DNA from: Muribaculaceae bacterium
Lineage (GTDB): Bacteria > Pseudomonadota > Alphaproteobacteria > Rs-D84
DNA length: 26,045 nt
Assembly: GCA_023665245.1 (NCBI GenBank)
Contig: JAMPEH010000018.1
Location: forward strand, 1 to 26,045
Direction: 5' to 3'
Part shown: piece by piece, positions 10,501 through 17,836 of the stretch
How the letters are laid out: each line of letters begins with the position of its first letter
How positions within the stretch are numbered: the first letter of the stretch is position 1
Notes under the pieces: model-generated
Told to the model about the DNA's origin: nothing
The model's database searches: none
What the model saw: only the letters and a program-made list of their open reading frames with translations
Translations under genes and position numbers: made by a program

Positions 10501-12230
10501 ATTTCCGCAGTCATATCGCTTTGTCTATAAACTGTAAGATCAAGCATTGCTCCGCTCTTATTAACACACATCACACAATAAATCTCATTCGCCTTCATAG
10601 GATAATTCACGTACAACGAATTGTCTTTTTTGCCGGCTTTTGCCAATACGTTTAGATTGCTATCTGTAATATATAAATCTATAAAGTCGATATATTCTCC
10701 CGCATTTAGAATATAAATATCATTATGCGTTGTATTGCTTGATTCAACTTTGCATGCTATACTGTCTGCTTGCGTTGCTTCATTTATATTTAATGTTTGA
10801 TCTCTTTGAATTGATATGTTTGCAAATGCTATCTCGCCGTTATAAAAGTCTTGTACCAAGAGTCTGGAATATAACTTATCTCCTATATTAACTCCGTAAC
10901 TAGAGGATATGCCTATTTCCCGACCATTTTCGTCAACATTTATCATATTGTCGGTTTGCGTAACGCCATCAACCGCCAAATAATATCCTTGCGGCGTCAT
11001 AATCCAATAGTTGCCTTGTTGATTAGGAACAAAATTAAACAGGTTTGATTTCGCCATTGGCGCAATTCTATAATAACTTTCATAGTCAAAATGTTCATCT
11101 TGATTTATAATCTGACCATATTTGTCACAGTCCGTACCGGTTACACTATACACGCTTTCTATAGAAGATTCGTCAACTTTATGATGTCCTGCCCCATTAT
11201 AACGATCAATATCAAATGAAATTCTATTTAAAACGTAGTAATCTTTATTGTTATCATTCATTACTCTGAATGAGGCTTTTGTATAATCGCCATTTTTACC
11301 TATATACTCTTCGCTATCGTCTTTTACTTCTATTTCCAAATTTTTTCTCAGACCGCCGCATTGTTCTATTTGCGCTTGTCTTGTTAATGGAAAATCTATC
11401 GGCTGATTTACGGTGGTGGTATCAACCCACATATTATCGGTTTTGGATACATCGTTTAATAATGGAATCATGCCTATCACACTTAATCCTGCTTCGATTC
11501 CGCTAACTGCCACCGCTCCTGTTCCGCCGGCAATTGCAAGAGCCGGCGCTGCCGGTGGGCAAAACAGAGAAATGCCGATCGATACAACGCACGTCGTTAC
11601 TGTAATAGCATAACTTGCCGTTGTTCCTTTGTCGTAAAATGAAACCTTATTCTCCGGTAGCGCTTGAACAAAATATGCCCCGCTATCTTTATTGCAGTTA
11701 TATTGGCTGCTTGTTATATTGTTGTTCATATCGGAATCGAAAATCGTATCATTAATCCTTATGTTCGACAATGATATGCTGTACGGGCTACTTGCATTTA
11801 AAATAGTGTTGCCGCTTCTAAAAAACGAATTCTCATATACCACCCTTAAAATAACGTCGTATCCTTCGCCGTCGTCATGCGTAATATATTCTTCTTTAAA
11901 TAATAATACATGATTTGTTTTTGTCTTACTATAAATCACAAAGCCATAATTTCGACCGTTATAAACCGTAGTCCCATCTATATTAAACTTATCTATCGGA
12001 ACATATTGTTTGATATTGTTTCTATCGATTTTATCGGGCAATTCTTGGTCTGTATATGAAGAAAAATCCTCATAAGTGTCTGCAGCTGTTGCAATTCCCG
12101 CATCTTCGATGACTTGAGTTTCACTGCATTCTGCTGTGCGCGTTACGCCTAAAATCAAGCATAATACTATCGCAAGAATTGAAATGATTGCCAATAAATT
12201 GGTTGTAATACTTCTTCTCGTATTGTGCAT
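7521..12230 (-). CDS. Large exported surface protein with InlB-type repeats and Gly-rich tail
   Basis: This 1569-residue protein begins with a basic N-terminus and a hydrophobic segment (about 10-30), a signal peptide or anchor. A second hydrophobic Ala/Gly-rich segment lies near residue 205-260. Around 800-880 is an InlB B-type (Listeria/Bacteroides) repeat with the typical FNGW core and an AAW ending, and a second, degenerate one follows (TGWRSS). The middle is rich in Tyr, Asn and Ser, as in beta-rich adhesins. The last 150 residues are Gly/Asn-rich with collagen-like GXX and GGNGG runs, ending in a Cys near the C-terminus. I see no LPXTG sorting motif, so anchoring is unclear. The ATG at 12230 has GGAGG about 9 nt upstream. 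It is probably an adhesin or surface-layer-like protein. Its position just before two exporters and behind a membrane-bound regulator suggests a dedicated cluster, but the function is not established. Confidence 0.75.
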   Translation of the reverse strand: MHNTRRSITTNLLAIISILAIVLCLILGVTRTAECSETQVIEDAGIATAADTYEDFSSYTDQELPDKIDRNNIKQYVPIDKFNIDGTTVYNGRNYGFVIYSKTKTNHVLLFKEEYITHDDGEGYDVILRVVYENSFFRSGNTILNASSPYSISLSNIRINDTIFDSDMNNNITSSQYNCNKDSGAYFVQALPENKVSFYDKGTTASYAITVTTCVVSIGISLFCPPAAPALAIAGGTGAVAVSGIEAGLSVIGMIPLLNDVSKTDNMWVDTTTVNQPIDFPLTRQAQIEQCGGLRKNLEIEVKDDSEEYIGKNGDYTKASFRVMNDNNKDYYVLNRISFDIDRYNGAGHHKVDESSIESVYSVTGTDCDKYGQIINQDEHFDYESYYRIAPMAKSNLFNFVPNQQGNYWIMTPQGYYLAVDGVTQTDNMINVDENGREIGISSSYGVNIGDKLYSRLLVQDFYNGEIAFANISIQRDQTLNINEATQADSIACKVESSNTTHNDIYILNAGEYIDFIDLYITDSNLNVLAKAGKKDNSLYVNYPMKANEIYCVMCVNKSGAMLDLTVYRQSDMTAEIYPYSNIEGLYYSFTPKYNQFYNTTGVTLYDEDMNSYPSEGAFLQANQTYYLHSLVEENMSINLSEQTAFAYVKFGETVLTENIFNEMFRFTAIVTAIYSFADGTYDVYKDNALIAENVSQCDLYKDSTYLIVKRQLGGNIRVYIDGEPLQYGDNDVIPSYLSVYIFNLEEKTRLDITSTGYGTIDVYDEALNKIELDHGYLLEAGRYYIILSVPSKSTITIKEYLQEVNITFYVDGKVYNDKTGNKYYYGKKATLPVPVKDRYDFNGWRISNTDTLITDDNGMTSEELLVDEITLVAAWTLRSSVMEINFEDGTSKWWTGSGIVSQNPGSLQIEGEMIDVLVNMKDNFIQLEEGKKQGYFLSTFDYVMISSEGNVDYYKFTPVWEIEKYYIEFILPYGGISFTSRAVCYGEKITKDLFPAEAFEFDKDKELYWLTGWRSSANSSIIKFTLNNQLIDLTPGYGSEYNHASKGYGNYDSTLIRLNAELEYVDYTVIINSKSYGVGRDGYNIGTLGSYGYTESNYYGHNVLLTTPLQDKLFSFNGLVAINDLTSYWREGSRAVSVNLSLADQFIDVALSYNYSGSGNQTNYNGNQGNIALKSAYVRTYEFNYWTVDGNRIDVLNYANLGINQYYSVLGGVTLSKTLTANLSRESMKPTSLVNYTISAAATYVDLSRFSLMVGMTFTIASSAKEVTFVNGTCSDTSIIVDSRSSKLVINFDAVHIGAKNGENALDASACSNLELYSFSWVTLEGGEASIKSGGNAIVCKNLILLGNNFYIYGGKSLSFSYNGRAGIYCSDTDCRLTVSASMVDVSGGAGCSSSEASRSARPNDDEFAQADSQGKNGANGADGKDGTHGAVAIFYLGEVVVNSGCTLNCTGGAGGNGTNGSNGEKGGDGVNGALGKETVNPGNGGTGGKGGNGGNGGKPMICGSLNNNGVCNQVNGVAGKGGYNGYGAPAGKSSKTIWGNERVGSTGARDTDGARQAEGKAGQGICV
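7525..7980 (-). repeat. Gly/Asn-rich low-complexity coding repeats
   Basis: This is the C-terminal coding part of the large exported protein, dominated by Gly-X-X and Gly-Gly-X codons (GNGG, GTNG, GKGG). It appears as recurring ccgcc/accgcc words on the plus strand. These are in-frame protein repeats, not a CRISPR array. Confidence 0.75.
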
Positions 12231-12408
12231 AAAAAGTTTCCTCCGCTGCTAAAATTTTTTGCATTCTAATTTTATAACAACGTATGTTTACAAGTAAATG
12301 TTTTTTATGTATACTTTGGTTTACATATTGCAAACTTGACTTAACATATTGGTTATTTTCGCTTTAATTTTATATATTTTTAGAATATTGTTTTCTAGTA
12401 GCATAATA

Positions 12409-12436
12409 AAAGAGAGCAATTTCCGTTGCTCTCTTT
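12409..12436 (-). terminator. Rho-independent terminator after the small secreted protein gene
   Basis: An 11-bp perfect stem AAAGAGAGCAA/TTGCTCTCTTT with a 6-nt loop is flanked by A- and T-rich tracts on both sides, so it could work in both directions. It lies 35 nt downstream of the stop at 12471 and separates that gene from the 1569-residue protein gene. Confidence 0.85.
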
Positions 12437-12470
12437 TTATTTGGTTTTTGCGTTACCGTCTAAGCGCGTT

Positions 12471-12953
12471 TTATCTTATAACATTGCCGTTTACATCTAC
12501 TAAAAAAGTTCCCGTTTCTTTAGATACCCAATCCTTTTTATCTAATTTATAATTAACTCTTGCTCTCCAATATCTTTGAACACCATCAATAGGCGCGGTT
12601 GTTTCCAACGTTTTATTGATATTCAAATCGCCAATATAATTTCTGCTCTCAAGCGTCATATCCTTATAACTTTCTTGATAAGTAAGAGATGAATACAATT
12701 CTACGTACACTTGAACAGTTGATATACCGAGCGTAAAGTCATTATGCGCCCTTGCCCATACAGTAGTTCCTGAAGTACCTATTGATATTGATATGGTGGT
12801 CACTAAACCTAGAGGGGCTGCGTCAGGCTCAGGATTTATCGTAGCCGCGCTTGCTGTTGTGCCAATACCTGACAATGCAATGCATCCAAACAATACAAAT
12901 ATCAATGTAAGACAAAGCATTGCTTTAGTAAAATAATTCTTTTTCGTTTTCAT
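12471..12953 (-). CDS. Small secreted protein of unknown function
   Basis: This 160-residue protein has a clear signal peptide: a Lys-rich start, a hydrophobic core (about 11-30) and a small-residue region ending in TASAA near residue 37. The mature part of about 120 residues is rich in Thr, Ser, Tyr and Val and looks like a single beta-sandwich, with no Cys and no anchor. I do not recognise the family. It is encoded 40 nt after the stop of the membrane-anchored XRE regulator and is followed by a strong terminator, so the two form a short operon. AAAGGAGA stands before the ATG at 12953. Being co-transcribed with a membrane-bound regulator, it could be a sensed or secreted signal, but this is inference. 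Confidence 0.65.
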   Translation of the reverse strand: MKTKKNYFTKAMLCLTLIFVLFGCIALSGIGTTASAATINPEPDAAPLGLVTTISISIGTSGTTVWARAHNDFTLGISTVQVYVELYSSLTYQESYKDMTLESRNYIGDLNINKTLETTAPIDGVQRYWRARVNYKLDKKDWVSKETGTFLVDVNGNVIR

Positions 12954-12993
12954 AATCTTCTCCTTTTATATAGTTCATATCAATATATGTTTT

Positions 12994-13539
12994 TTATTTT
13001 CTCTTAACTAACCTGCAAATCAATATTGTCCCCAAAATTACGCCAATCATCATTGACACTCCAAACACAGTCCAACCTATATTTTCAATACTGAAATTCC
13101 AAGTCGTGCTTTTTGCTATATCCATTGCCCCGTCGTAATTAGGCGTTGACATAATTTTATCAAAGACTATCAAAAATACACCCATCAGTAATGTTAACAA
13201 CAGCACTATTGCTACGATAATGATTTTTGCCTTCGAGGACATTTTGTGTTTCTTATCATTACTTTTTCTCGTAATTTCGTTTTCCCCAGCAACCTTGTCT
13301 GCGACAACCTCTTCCAGCGATTGTGCGTTTGTCGAAATTGATATCAATTCATTCAATTCAACTCCAATAATTTCACCAATCTTTTGCAACTTATCGGTTT
13401 TAGGTATGGCTAATCCCGATTCCCACTTTTGAACAGTTTGTCGTGTTACTCCAACCAAATTTGCAAAATTTTCTTGAGAGATTTCTTTTTGTTTTCTCCA
13501 ATCGTAAATTTTATCGCCAAGATAATTCGCCTTTTTCAT
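12994..13539 (-). CDS. Membrane-anchored XRE-family transcriptional regulator
   Basis: This 181-residue protein has an N-terminal Cro/C1-type helix-turn-helix (about 7-65): KQKEISQENFANLVGVTRQ forms the first two helices and TVQKWESGLAIPK the recognition part. A charged linker (about 75-100) leads to two hydrophobic membrane segments (about 102-127 and 155-177) with an outside loop between them. The layout is that of a one-component sensor that binds DNA at the membrane. A very good promoter lies upstream (13566-13594). It is the first gene of the chromosomal surface/export cluster and probably controls the small secreted protein downstream and perhaps the large surface protein. The target is not visible from sequence. 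Confidence 0.8.
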   Translation of the reverse strand: MKKANYLGDKIYDWRKQKEISQENFANLVGVTRQTVQKWESGLAIPKTDKLQKIGEIIGVELNELISISTNAQSLEEVVADKVAGENEITRKSNDKKHKMSSKAKIIIVAIVLLLTLLMGVFLIVFDKIMSTPNYDGAMDIAKSTTWNFSIENIGWTVFGVSMMIGVILGTILICRLVKRK

Positions 13540-13565
13540 AACTTGTCCTCTATAAATCCACTAGC

Positions 13566-13594
13566 ATTATATCAACAAAAAACTTAACTTGCAA
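13566..13594 (-). promoter_or_regulatory. Promoter of the membrane-anchored regulator
   Basis: Minus-strand -35 TTGCAA (13589-13594), a 17-bp spacer and a perfect -10 TATAAT (13566-13571), 27 nt before the ATG at 13539. This gives a short leader. Confidence 0.75.
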
Positions 13595-13885
13595 TAAATT
13601 TTTAGAAAATTTCTTTGCTTTATTGGTTTTATATATTGAAAAATTCTTATTTAGCAAAATATATGTCTATTTTGACCGAATATTTGAGAAAATAATTGGA
13701 ACGTTAAACATTCTCTCTAAATTTACGCACTTATTATCTCGACAAACTGGTTGTATTTGTCTTAAATTCCCTATTATTCTAGCCGTTCTTGATATTTCAT
13801 TCTTTTTTCCCTTTTTTATTTATTTTAACTCAATAATAGTACACGAAATCGTTTTGCAATTAAGTATTTAGGTCAATCTACTATT
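13595..13885. other. AT-rich spacer between chromosomal cluster and prophage
   Basis: No supported gene lies here. The plus strand carries an 82-codon open frame starting with TTG and lacking a ribosome-binding site, which I do not accept. The left prophage boundary should fall in or near this stretch, but I see no repeat that marks it. Confidence 0.5.
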
Positions 13886-13927
13886 CCAGCAACCAACAAC
13901 CAGCAATAAAATGAGTAAATGAGATAA

Positions 13928-13989
13928 TTGCGTGTGCTTGTCTTGATACGAGAGGTGTCGCTTCGCTCCACCTCGACAAGCACACGCAA
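13928..13989. other. 62-nt bulged hairpin, candidate rolling-circle origin or packaging signal
   Basis: A perfect 15-bp stem TTGCGTGTGCTTGTC/GACAAGCACACGCAA (13928-13942 and 13975-13989) encloses a 6-bp stem GAGGTG/CACCTC (13952-13957 and 13969-13974). Only the left arm has a 9-nt bulge, TTGATACGA (13943-13951). The bulge overlaps TCTTGATA (13941-13948), which resembles the nick motif of pC194-family rolling-circle origins. On the minus strand the tip contains GCGAAGC, known as an extremely stable DNA mini-hairpin. Two CCAGCAA direct repeats (13886 and 13900) lie just outside. The position downstream of rep in the only large phage intergenic region fits an origin or packaging signal. Which strand is nicked is not known. 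Confidence 0.6.
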
Positions 13990-14043
13990 CCGACACGACT
14001 CGACCAACTCCTATCTGGTCTTCTCGACTAATCTCAACGGCTA

Positions 14044-14085
14044 AAAGCGGGGGTCGTGCGCAGGCTTTCCACGATCCCCCGCTTT
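14044..14085 (-). terminator. Strong GC-rich terminator closing the prophage operon
   Basis: A 15-bp stem AAAGCGGGGGTCGTG/CACGATCCCCCGCTTT with a single-base bulge and an 11-nt loop lies 38 nt downstream of the rep stop, with TTTT following on the minus strand. The T-run is short, so it could also be a morphogenetic hairpin of the ssDNA genome. Confidence 0.7.
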
Positions 14086-14122
14086 CTTAACGCCGTCTCG
14101 GTTTTTAGTTGCTTTTTCGCAT

Positions 14123-15124
14123 TTAAGATATTGTTTCTTCGCTTACCTTCCCTATTAGGCAGCCTTCGTCCCAACACTCAAAATCGTCGAATAGCAATAA
14201 CTTCTTATCTTCCTGACCTATCGTTGACACTATATCGTCGTCCATGATATCGGATATAAAGTATTGATACATTCCCTTGCTATAAACTATCTTTTCTCTG
14301 CTCTTTTCTATGTACTTCATCAAATAAGCAAGCGATTCTCCTAATAACCTCTTATCCAATTCTTTGAAATCGTTTCGACCAAAGCGTTCTTGGAAAAACG
14401 TGTTTTGCAATATCGTCTGCTTGCTGTGTGTCTTTATGCTGAAATCCGTCTTTTCTTCAAGTTCTCCTACCATTCCGCCTTCGGGTATTTTGAATAGCCC
14501 GTGAAAGTGTAATCTTTGTTTTTCCGGCGAACGTTCCCATACGCCCATATACTTCCACCCTTTGCGATTACATAAATTCCGAAAGCATATCTTAAGACTT
14601 TTCTTAAAACTCTCGTCGGTATGCAAAGCGTCATTGTAGGTGAACGTGCAAAAGTAATTGAAGTTGGCGAGACGTGCTTTCCTTGCCATTCTCACTCGCC
14701 TGCATATTAGGTTTCGTTGCTTACGCTCTAAATTGCATTTGACGTATTCTTTCGCCTTTTCTTCGCTATCGAAATACGGCAACATCTCTTTCAATATCTT
14801 ACTTTGCCTTGCCTGCTTCTTTAACCATATATACTCTTTATACAACTGCTCGAACAATTCTTTACGCGTCATCTTCCTCCCAATAGGCTTTTCGCCTACG
14901 TTGGATTGCTTTTCTTCCTTCTCCGTACTTTGCTGTTCTTCGCTGTCGGATAAATAAGTCAAAGGCTCTTCCGCCTTGACGGTTTCAGAGCCTTCTTCCT
15001 TTTTCTCAACAACGGTTGTCTCTTCTTCTACGACCACTCGCCGACTTTTATTCTTCCGCTTCGTATGCGGAATTGCTATATAGTGACTTCCGTCGTAGTA
15101 AACTTTGGCTTCGGCGTATGCCAT
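14123..15124 (-). CDS. rep: Inovirus-type rolling-circle replication initiator (HUH endonuclease)
   Basis: The 333-residue protein carries the three motifs of rolling-circle initiators. Motif 1 is FCTFTY (158-163). Motif 2 is HFHGLF (206-211), with metal-binding His206 and His208. Motif 3 is YLMKYIEK (267-274), with Tyr267 or Tyr271 as candidate nicking tyrosine. It would cut one strand of the circular phage form to start leading-strand synthesis. The first 100 residues are a Lys/Glu-rich, probably disordered extension with no family assignment. It is the last gene of the phage operon and reads towards the hairpin-rich region proposed as origin. There is no good Shine-Dalgarno sequence; instead an inverted repeat touches the ATG (15125-15146), which suggests control of translation. 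Plasmid rolling-circle Rep proteins share the motifs, but the Zot neighbour favours a phage. Confidence 0.82.
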   Translation of the reverse strand: MAYAEAKVYYDGSHYIAIPHTKRKNKSRRVVVEEETTVVEKKEEGSETVKAEEPLTYLSDSEEQQSTEKEEKQSNVGEKPIGRKMTRKELFEQLYKEYIWLKKQARQSKILKEMLPYFDSEEKAKEYVKCNLERKQRNLICRRVRMARKARLANFNYFCTFTYNDALHTDESFKKSLKICFRNLCNRKGWKYMGVWERSPEKQRLHFHGLFKIPEGGMVGELEEKTDFSIKTHSKQTILQNTFFQERFGRNDFKELDKRLLGESLAYLMKYIEKSREKIVYSKGMYQYFISDIMDDDIVSTIGQEDKKLLLFDDFECWDEGCLIGKVSEETIS

Positions 15125-15146
15125 AATCTTTGTTCACGCAAAGATT
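15125..15146 (-). promoter_or_regulatory. Hairpin abutting the rep start codon
   Basis: AATCTTTG and CAAAGATT form an 8-bp perfect inverted repeat with a 6-nt loop, ending one base before the rep ATG and covering the place where a ribosome-binding site should be. It could be a translational repressor site (as for ssDNA-binding protein on filamentous-phage gene II mRNA) or a protein operator. This is inference from position. Confidence 0.5.
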
Positions 15147-15164
15147 TAACCGCTATTGTTTTAC

Positions 15165-15377
15165 CTACTTACTTTTCTTGTTGTATTTAGGCGTATTCTT
15201 GTAAAGTATTGCGCGCTCGTAATTGCTATGTACTTTCATTGTCCTCCTGAGAGCCTTAACGTCGCCTTCGTACGATGCCATACGCATATCGTGGTCGGTG
15301 TCAAGATAGCCGCTTTCTAATTGTCTTACGGAATACTTACGAGCCATACGCTTTTGTTTTGCAGTAAAAAATCCCAC
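15165..15377 (-). CDS. Small basic phage protein, unknown function
   Basis: A 70-residue, strongly basic protein with no membrane segment, probably helical, with a Lys-rich end. It lies between the 80-residue protein gene (2-nt gap) and rep, inside the phage operon, so it is very likely translated. I do not recognise it. A role in DNA binding, replication or virion assembly is possible from charge and position only. Confidence 0.55.
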   Translation of the reverse strand: MGFFTAKQKRMARKYSVRQLESGYLDTDHDMRMASYEGDVKALRRTMKVHSNYERAILYKNTPKYNKKSK

Positions 15378-15379
15378 GC

Positions 15380-15622
15380 TTATTTACCCCCTTTCTTAGA
15401 TTTTTTGTTTTTCTTCTTTTCCGCTTTCTTAAAGCGCCTTTGGTATTTCCTATCTTCTCTGTCTATACGCTTGAAAGTTTTCTTCATATTCCTGTAGATA
15501 TAATCGAGTATCTTCATATTGAACTTGTTCGGAACGTAGTCCGCAGTATCCAGCGTATGAGAGAACGTTTCGTAATACCTTGTCAAACACTCGTTTATGA
15601 GTTTGTTTTTGTTGTAGTTCAT
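15380..15622 (-). CDS. Small basic phage protein with Lys-rich tail
   Basis: This 80-residue protein has a Tyr-rich helical N-terminal half and a tail made almost wholly of Lys, Arg and Glu (about 58-80). Its ATG overlaps the last base of the Zot-like gene stop (TAATG), a sign of translational coupling. It has no signal or membrane helix, so it is not a typical coat protein. The function is unknown; a nucleic-acid-binding assembly factor is one possibility. Confidence 0.55.
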   Translation of the reverse strand: MNYNKNKLINECLTRYYETFSHTLDTADYVPNKFNMKILDYIYRNMKKTFKRIDREDRKYQRRFKKAEKKKNKKSKKGGK

Positions 15623-16443
15623 TATGCCGCTTTCCCCCTTTTTTGAAAGTAATTCTCCGGCAACTCGTCGTCGTTTTCTTCAAGGTAACGCAAGTAGCCT
15701 TCAAGCGTTTGCACGGTTGGCTTAGATAGTTTGTAATCGAAATCTTCGTTAAGATGACCTTCATAGAATTTCGGTTTACAGCATTGGCTGTCGTAACAAC
15801 TAAACACGTTGTAATCTGCCGTTACTATTTCAGTCGTAAAGCAAGATTTGTCTTGCTTGCCGCTCGACATATACTTATCGAACAACGAACTGTTGTCTAT
15901 TCTCCGTGTAAACCATTTAATCCTACACGGATTGCCAAAATAATCGTACTCCTTATCCAATCTAACTATCTCCACAAATTGAGCAAGTTCCCGTATGTTT
16001 ACGTCTATGAGCATCGGTCTTTGCGTATCCAAATAGATGTCCAAATTATTATGTCCGTGCTGCTCGTACCATCTGCTCTGCCAGTCCGGAAAGTACATGC
16101 TTAATCTGCTGTTGAGATACTTTTGAGCTTCGGTTATGCAGATAACTTCATACGGTAAATTAAAATGCGTTTCCACGAATGGATTGGCAAAGCCAAGTCT
16201 ATACGGGTTGATTCTTCGGTTGAAACGGGGACTGTACCTATGACGCCTAAACGTCATATCGTAATTAGCCGATACGCAGTGCTTGGGTACAGTCTTTATC
16301 CCGTCAAAACCGCTGTTCTTCTTCCCGATAATTTCTCTCGCCATTGCTCTGTTTCTATCTCTGTCGAACGCAAAGCCGTTTGCTATATGCGTCATAAAAC
16401 AAGTCTTGCCTGTGCGCGGCGGCGCGAAAATTATCGTTATCAT
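15622..16443 (-). CDS. zot: Zot/pI-type phage morphogenesis ATPase
   Basis: This 273-residue P-loop ATPase belongs to the Zot (pI) family that drives extrusion of filamentous phage through the membrane. Walker A is APPRTGKT (7-14). Walker B is VICITEAQ (100-107), with Glu105 in the catalytic position, and HGHNNLDIYLDTQRP (129-143) is typical of the family's conserved downstream strand. Unlike pI of coliphages it has no C-terminal membrane helix. The membrane part may be supplied by the 461-residue protein encoded just upstream, whose stop overlaps the zot start by 4 nt (ATGA). Zot is the hallmark gene of inoviruses and is the main reason for calling this element a filamentous phage. The motifs are clear; the partner assignment is inferred. 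Confidence 0.88.
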   Translation of the reverse strand: MITIIFAPPRTGKTCFMTHIANGFAFDRDRNRAMAREIIGKKNSGFDGIKTVPKHCVSANYDMTFRRHRYSPRFNRRINPYRLGFANPFVETHFNLPYEVICITEAQKYLNSRLSMYFPDWQSRWYEQHGHNNLDIYLDTQRPMLIDVNIRELAQFVEIVRLDKEYDYFGNPCRIKWFTRRIDNSSLFDKYMSSGKQDKSCFTTEIVTADYNVFSCYDSQCCKPKFYEGHLNEDFDYKLSKPTVQTLEGYLRYLEENDDELPENYFQKRGKAA

Positions 16444-17825
16444 TCGCCGCCTCCCGACTTGTCCTTTATCTTTTGAAAGAGCAAATACATTCCCTTAAAT
16501 GGCAAGCATATAATTCTACCTATTGCTTTTATTATCGTCCACAAAATCTTGCCTACTATCGGGAATAGAATTGAGAGTATCGGCAGTAAAATAACAAAAA
16601 TTATAACAACGGCAATTAGTATCAACGCCCATTTAGGCATTTTGGTAATTCGGCTCAACCACTCCCAAAAACTCGCAAACTCATTGGTATTGTTGTTGCC
16701 CGGTATATTGTCTGCCGTTACCTTGTCAGACACTGCTCCCAAGTCATACACTTTGCCCTCAGTTTCAAACTTCAAACGCAATACCGTTACTTGGGATATG
16801 TCTGTCCAAAATGTAACTGTTGAGAAATCCCCTACAACCATTGATATATCCGTCTCGATAAATCTCAATACCCATTGCTTGCTTTCAAGGTTTGCCTTGG
16901 TTTCGTCTTTCAAATCTTCTTTGGATATAAACTCTGCTACACTCTGTATTCTCTCCCATTCATACTTCTTGGCAAACCAACCGTCTGCGGCATTCCCGCC
17001 CTTTTGTGTCCCGTCTAATTTTGCCATCTTTTGGCTTGCATTCTCGTATGTCGTATCGCCTTTTAGTCCTATTCCGGTCGCGCGAGATGCCGAGCGACGA
17101 ACATAAGACACATCCGCTTCCATAAGCGTATCTATCTGCTTATCCGTAGAAAATGCCACATAATGAGAATGACACCAATTTGGATACAACTTGAATCCGT
17201 TGCTATACTCCAAGTAATCTGCATAAGGATTTATAATTTGTATCGTCTCTGTTTGCTTACACTTGTAACTTACTTCTCCGTTTTGAGTAGTTGCCAAATA
17301 CAGTTTACCTACGGCAAATGCTACTTCGTTTTTGGTGTTGTCATTGCCTGTTCCGCTGTCTATGCTCGAATCCCATTCTCTGTAAATGCTTGTTATGTTG
17401 TAGTATCTTTTGACTTTCTCGCTGACTATTATTCCATTTACTTTGTACTTGCAGAATACTCCGCTGCAACTCAATAACGAAAGTCCATACAATTTCGTTC
17501 CGTCCACATTTTCAGTAAGCGACATATTTATCTGCGTAGCCACAACATACTTTGTGTTTTGGCTTGGCTGGTATATATAAACAAATAATTCTTTATCTAC
17601 GCTTTCTGCCACTTGAATTACTTGAATTGAGTAATCGCTTGAATTGCCGGGATAATCGTCAACGTTAAATTGCTTATCTACTTGTAAATCTGCAAGTGCT
17701 TCCGTATATCCTGACACTGTGGCATAAGCGTGCGGCAACTGCCACCCACCCAAGACCACTGTAACAAGCAAACATAATACCAATACTGTTGCAGATTTTT
17801 TCTTTATACTTTGCTTATATCTCAT
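16440..17825 (-). CDS. Exported phage protein with C-terminal membrane region, pIII/adsorption candidate
   Basis: The 461-residue protein has a signal peptide (Lys-rich start, hydrophobic 13-27, cleavage near the AYA at about 34-36), an ectodomain of about 360 residues and a long hydrophobic C-terminal region (about 400-445) followed by a basic tail. Signal, ectodomain and C-terminal anchor before a Zot gene is the layout of filamentous-phage adsorption or minor coat proteins. The hydrophobic end is longer than in pIII, so it may also act as the membrane partner of Zot (pVI-like). GGCGGTG precedes the ATG, 11 nt after the upstream stop. No sequence family is recognised, so host-receptor binding is inferred only from order and topology. 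Confidence 0.65.
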   Translation of the reverse strand: MRYKQSIKKKSATVLVLCLLVTVVLGGWQLPHAYATVSGYTEALADLQVDKQFNVDDYPGNSSDYSIQVIQVAESVDKELFVYIYQPSQNTKYVVATQINMSLTENVDGTKLYGLSLLSCSGVFCKYKVNGIIVSEKVKRYYNITSIYREWDSSIDSGTGNDNTKNEVAFAVGKLYLATTQNGEVSYKCKQTETIQIINPYADYLEYSNGFKLYPNWCHSHYVAFSTDKQIDTLMEADVSYVRRSASRATGIGLKGDTTYENASQKMAKLDGTQKGGNAADGWFAKKYEWERIQSVAEFISKEDLKDETKANLESKQWVLRFIETDISMVVGDFSTVTFWTDISQVTVLRLKFETEGKVYDLGAVSDKVTADNIPGNNNTNEFASFWEWLSRITKMPKWALILIAVVIIFVILLPILSILFPIVGKILWTIIKAIGRIICLPFKGMYLLFQKIKDKSGGGE

Positions 17826-17836
17826 ATTTCACCGCC

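Noticed and set aside
12121..12333. 70-codon minus-strand frame overlapping the start of the large surface protein
   Set aside because: It overlaps the signal-peptide coding region in another frame, has no ribosome-binding site and no domain.
13623..13871. 82-codon hydrophobic plus-strand frame, considered as a coat-protein candidate
   Set aside because: It starts with TTG without a ribosome-binding site, is rich in Phe and Ile simply from AT-rich DNA, and is opposite in direction to all phage genes.
15450..15764. 104-codon frame across the Zot-like and 80-residue protein genes
   Set aside because: It overlaps two better-supported coupled genes in another frame.
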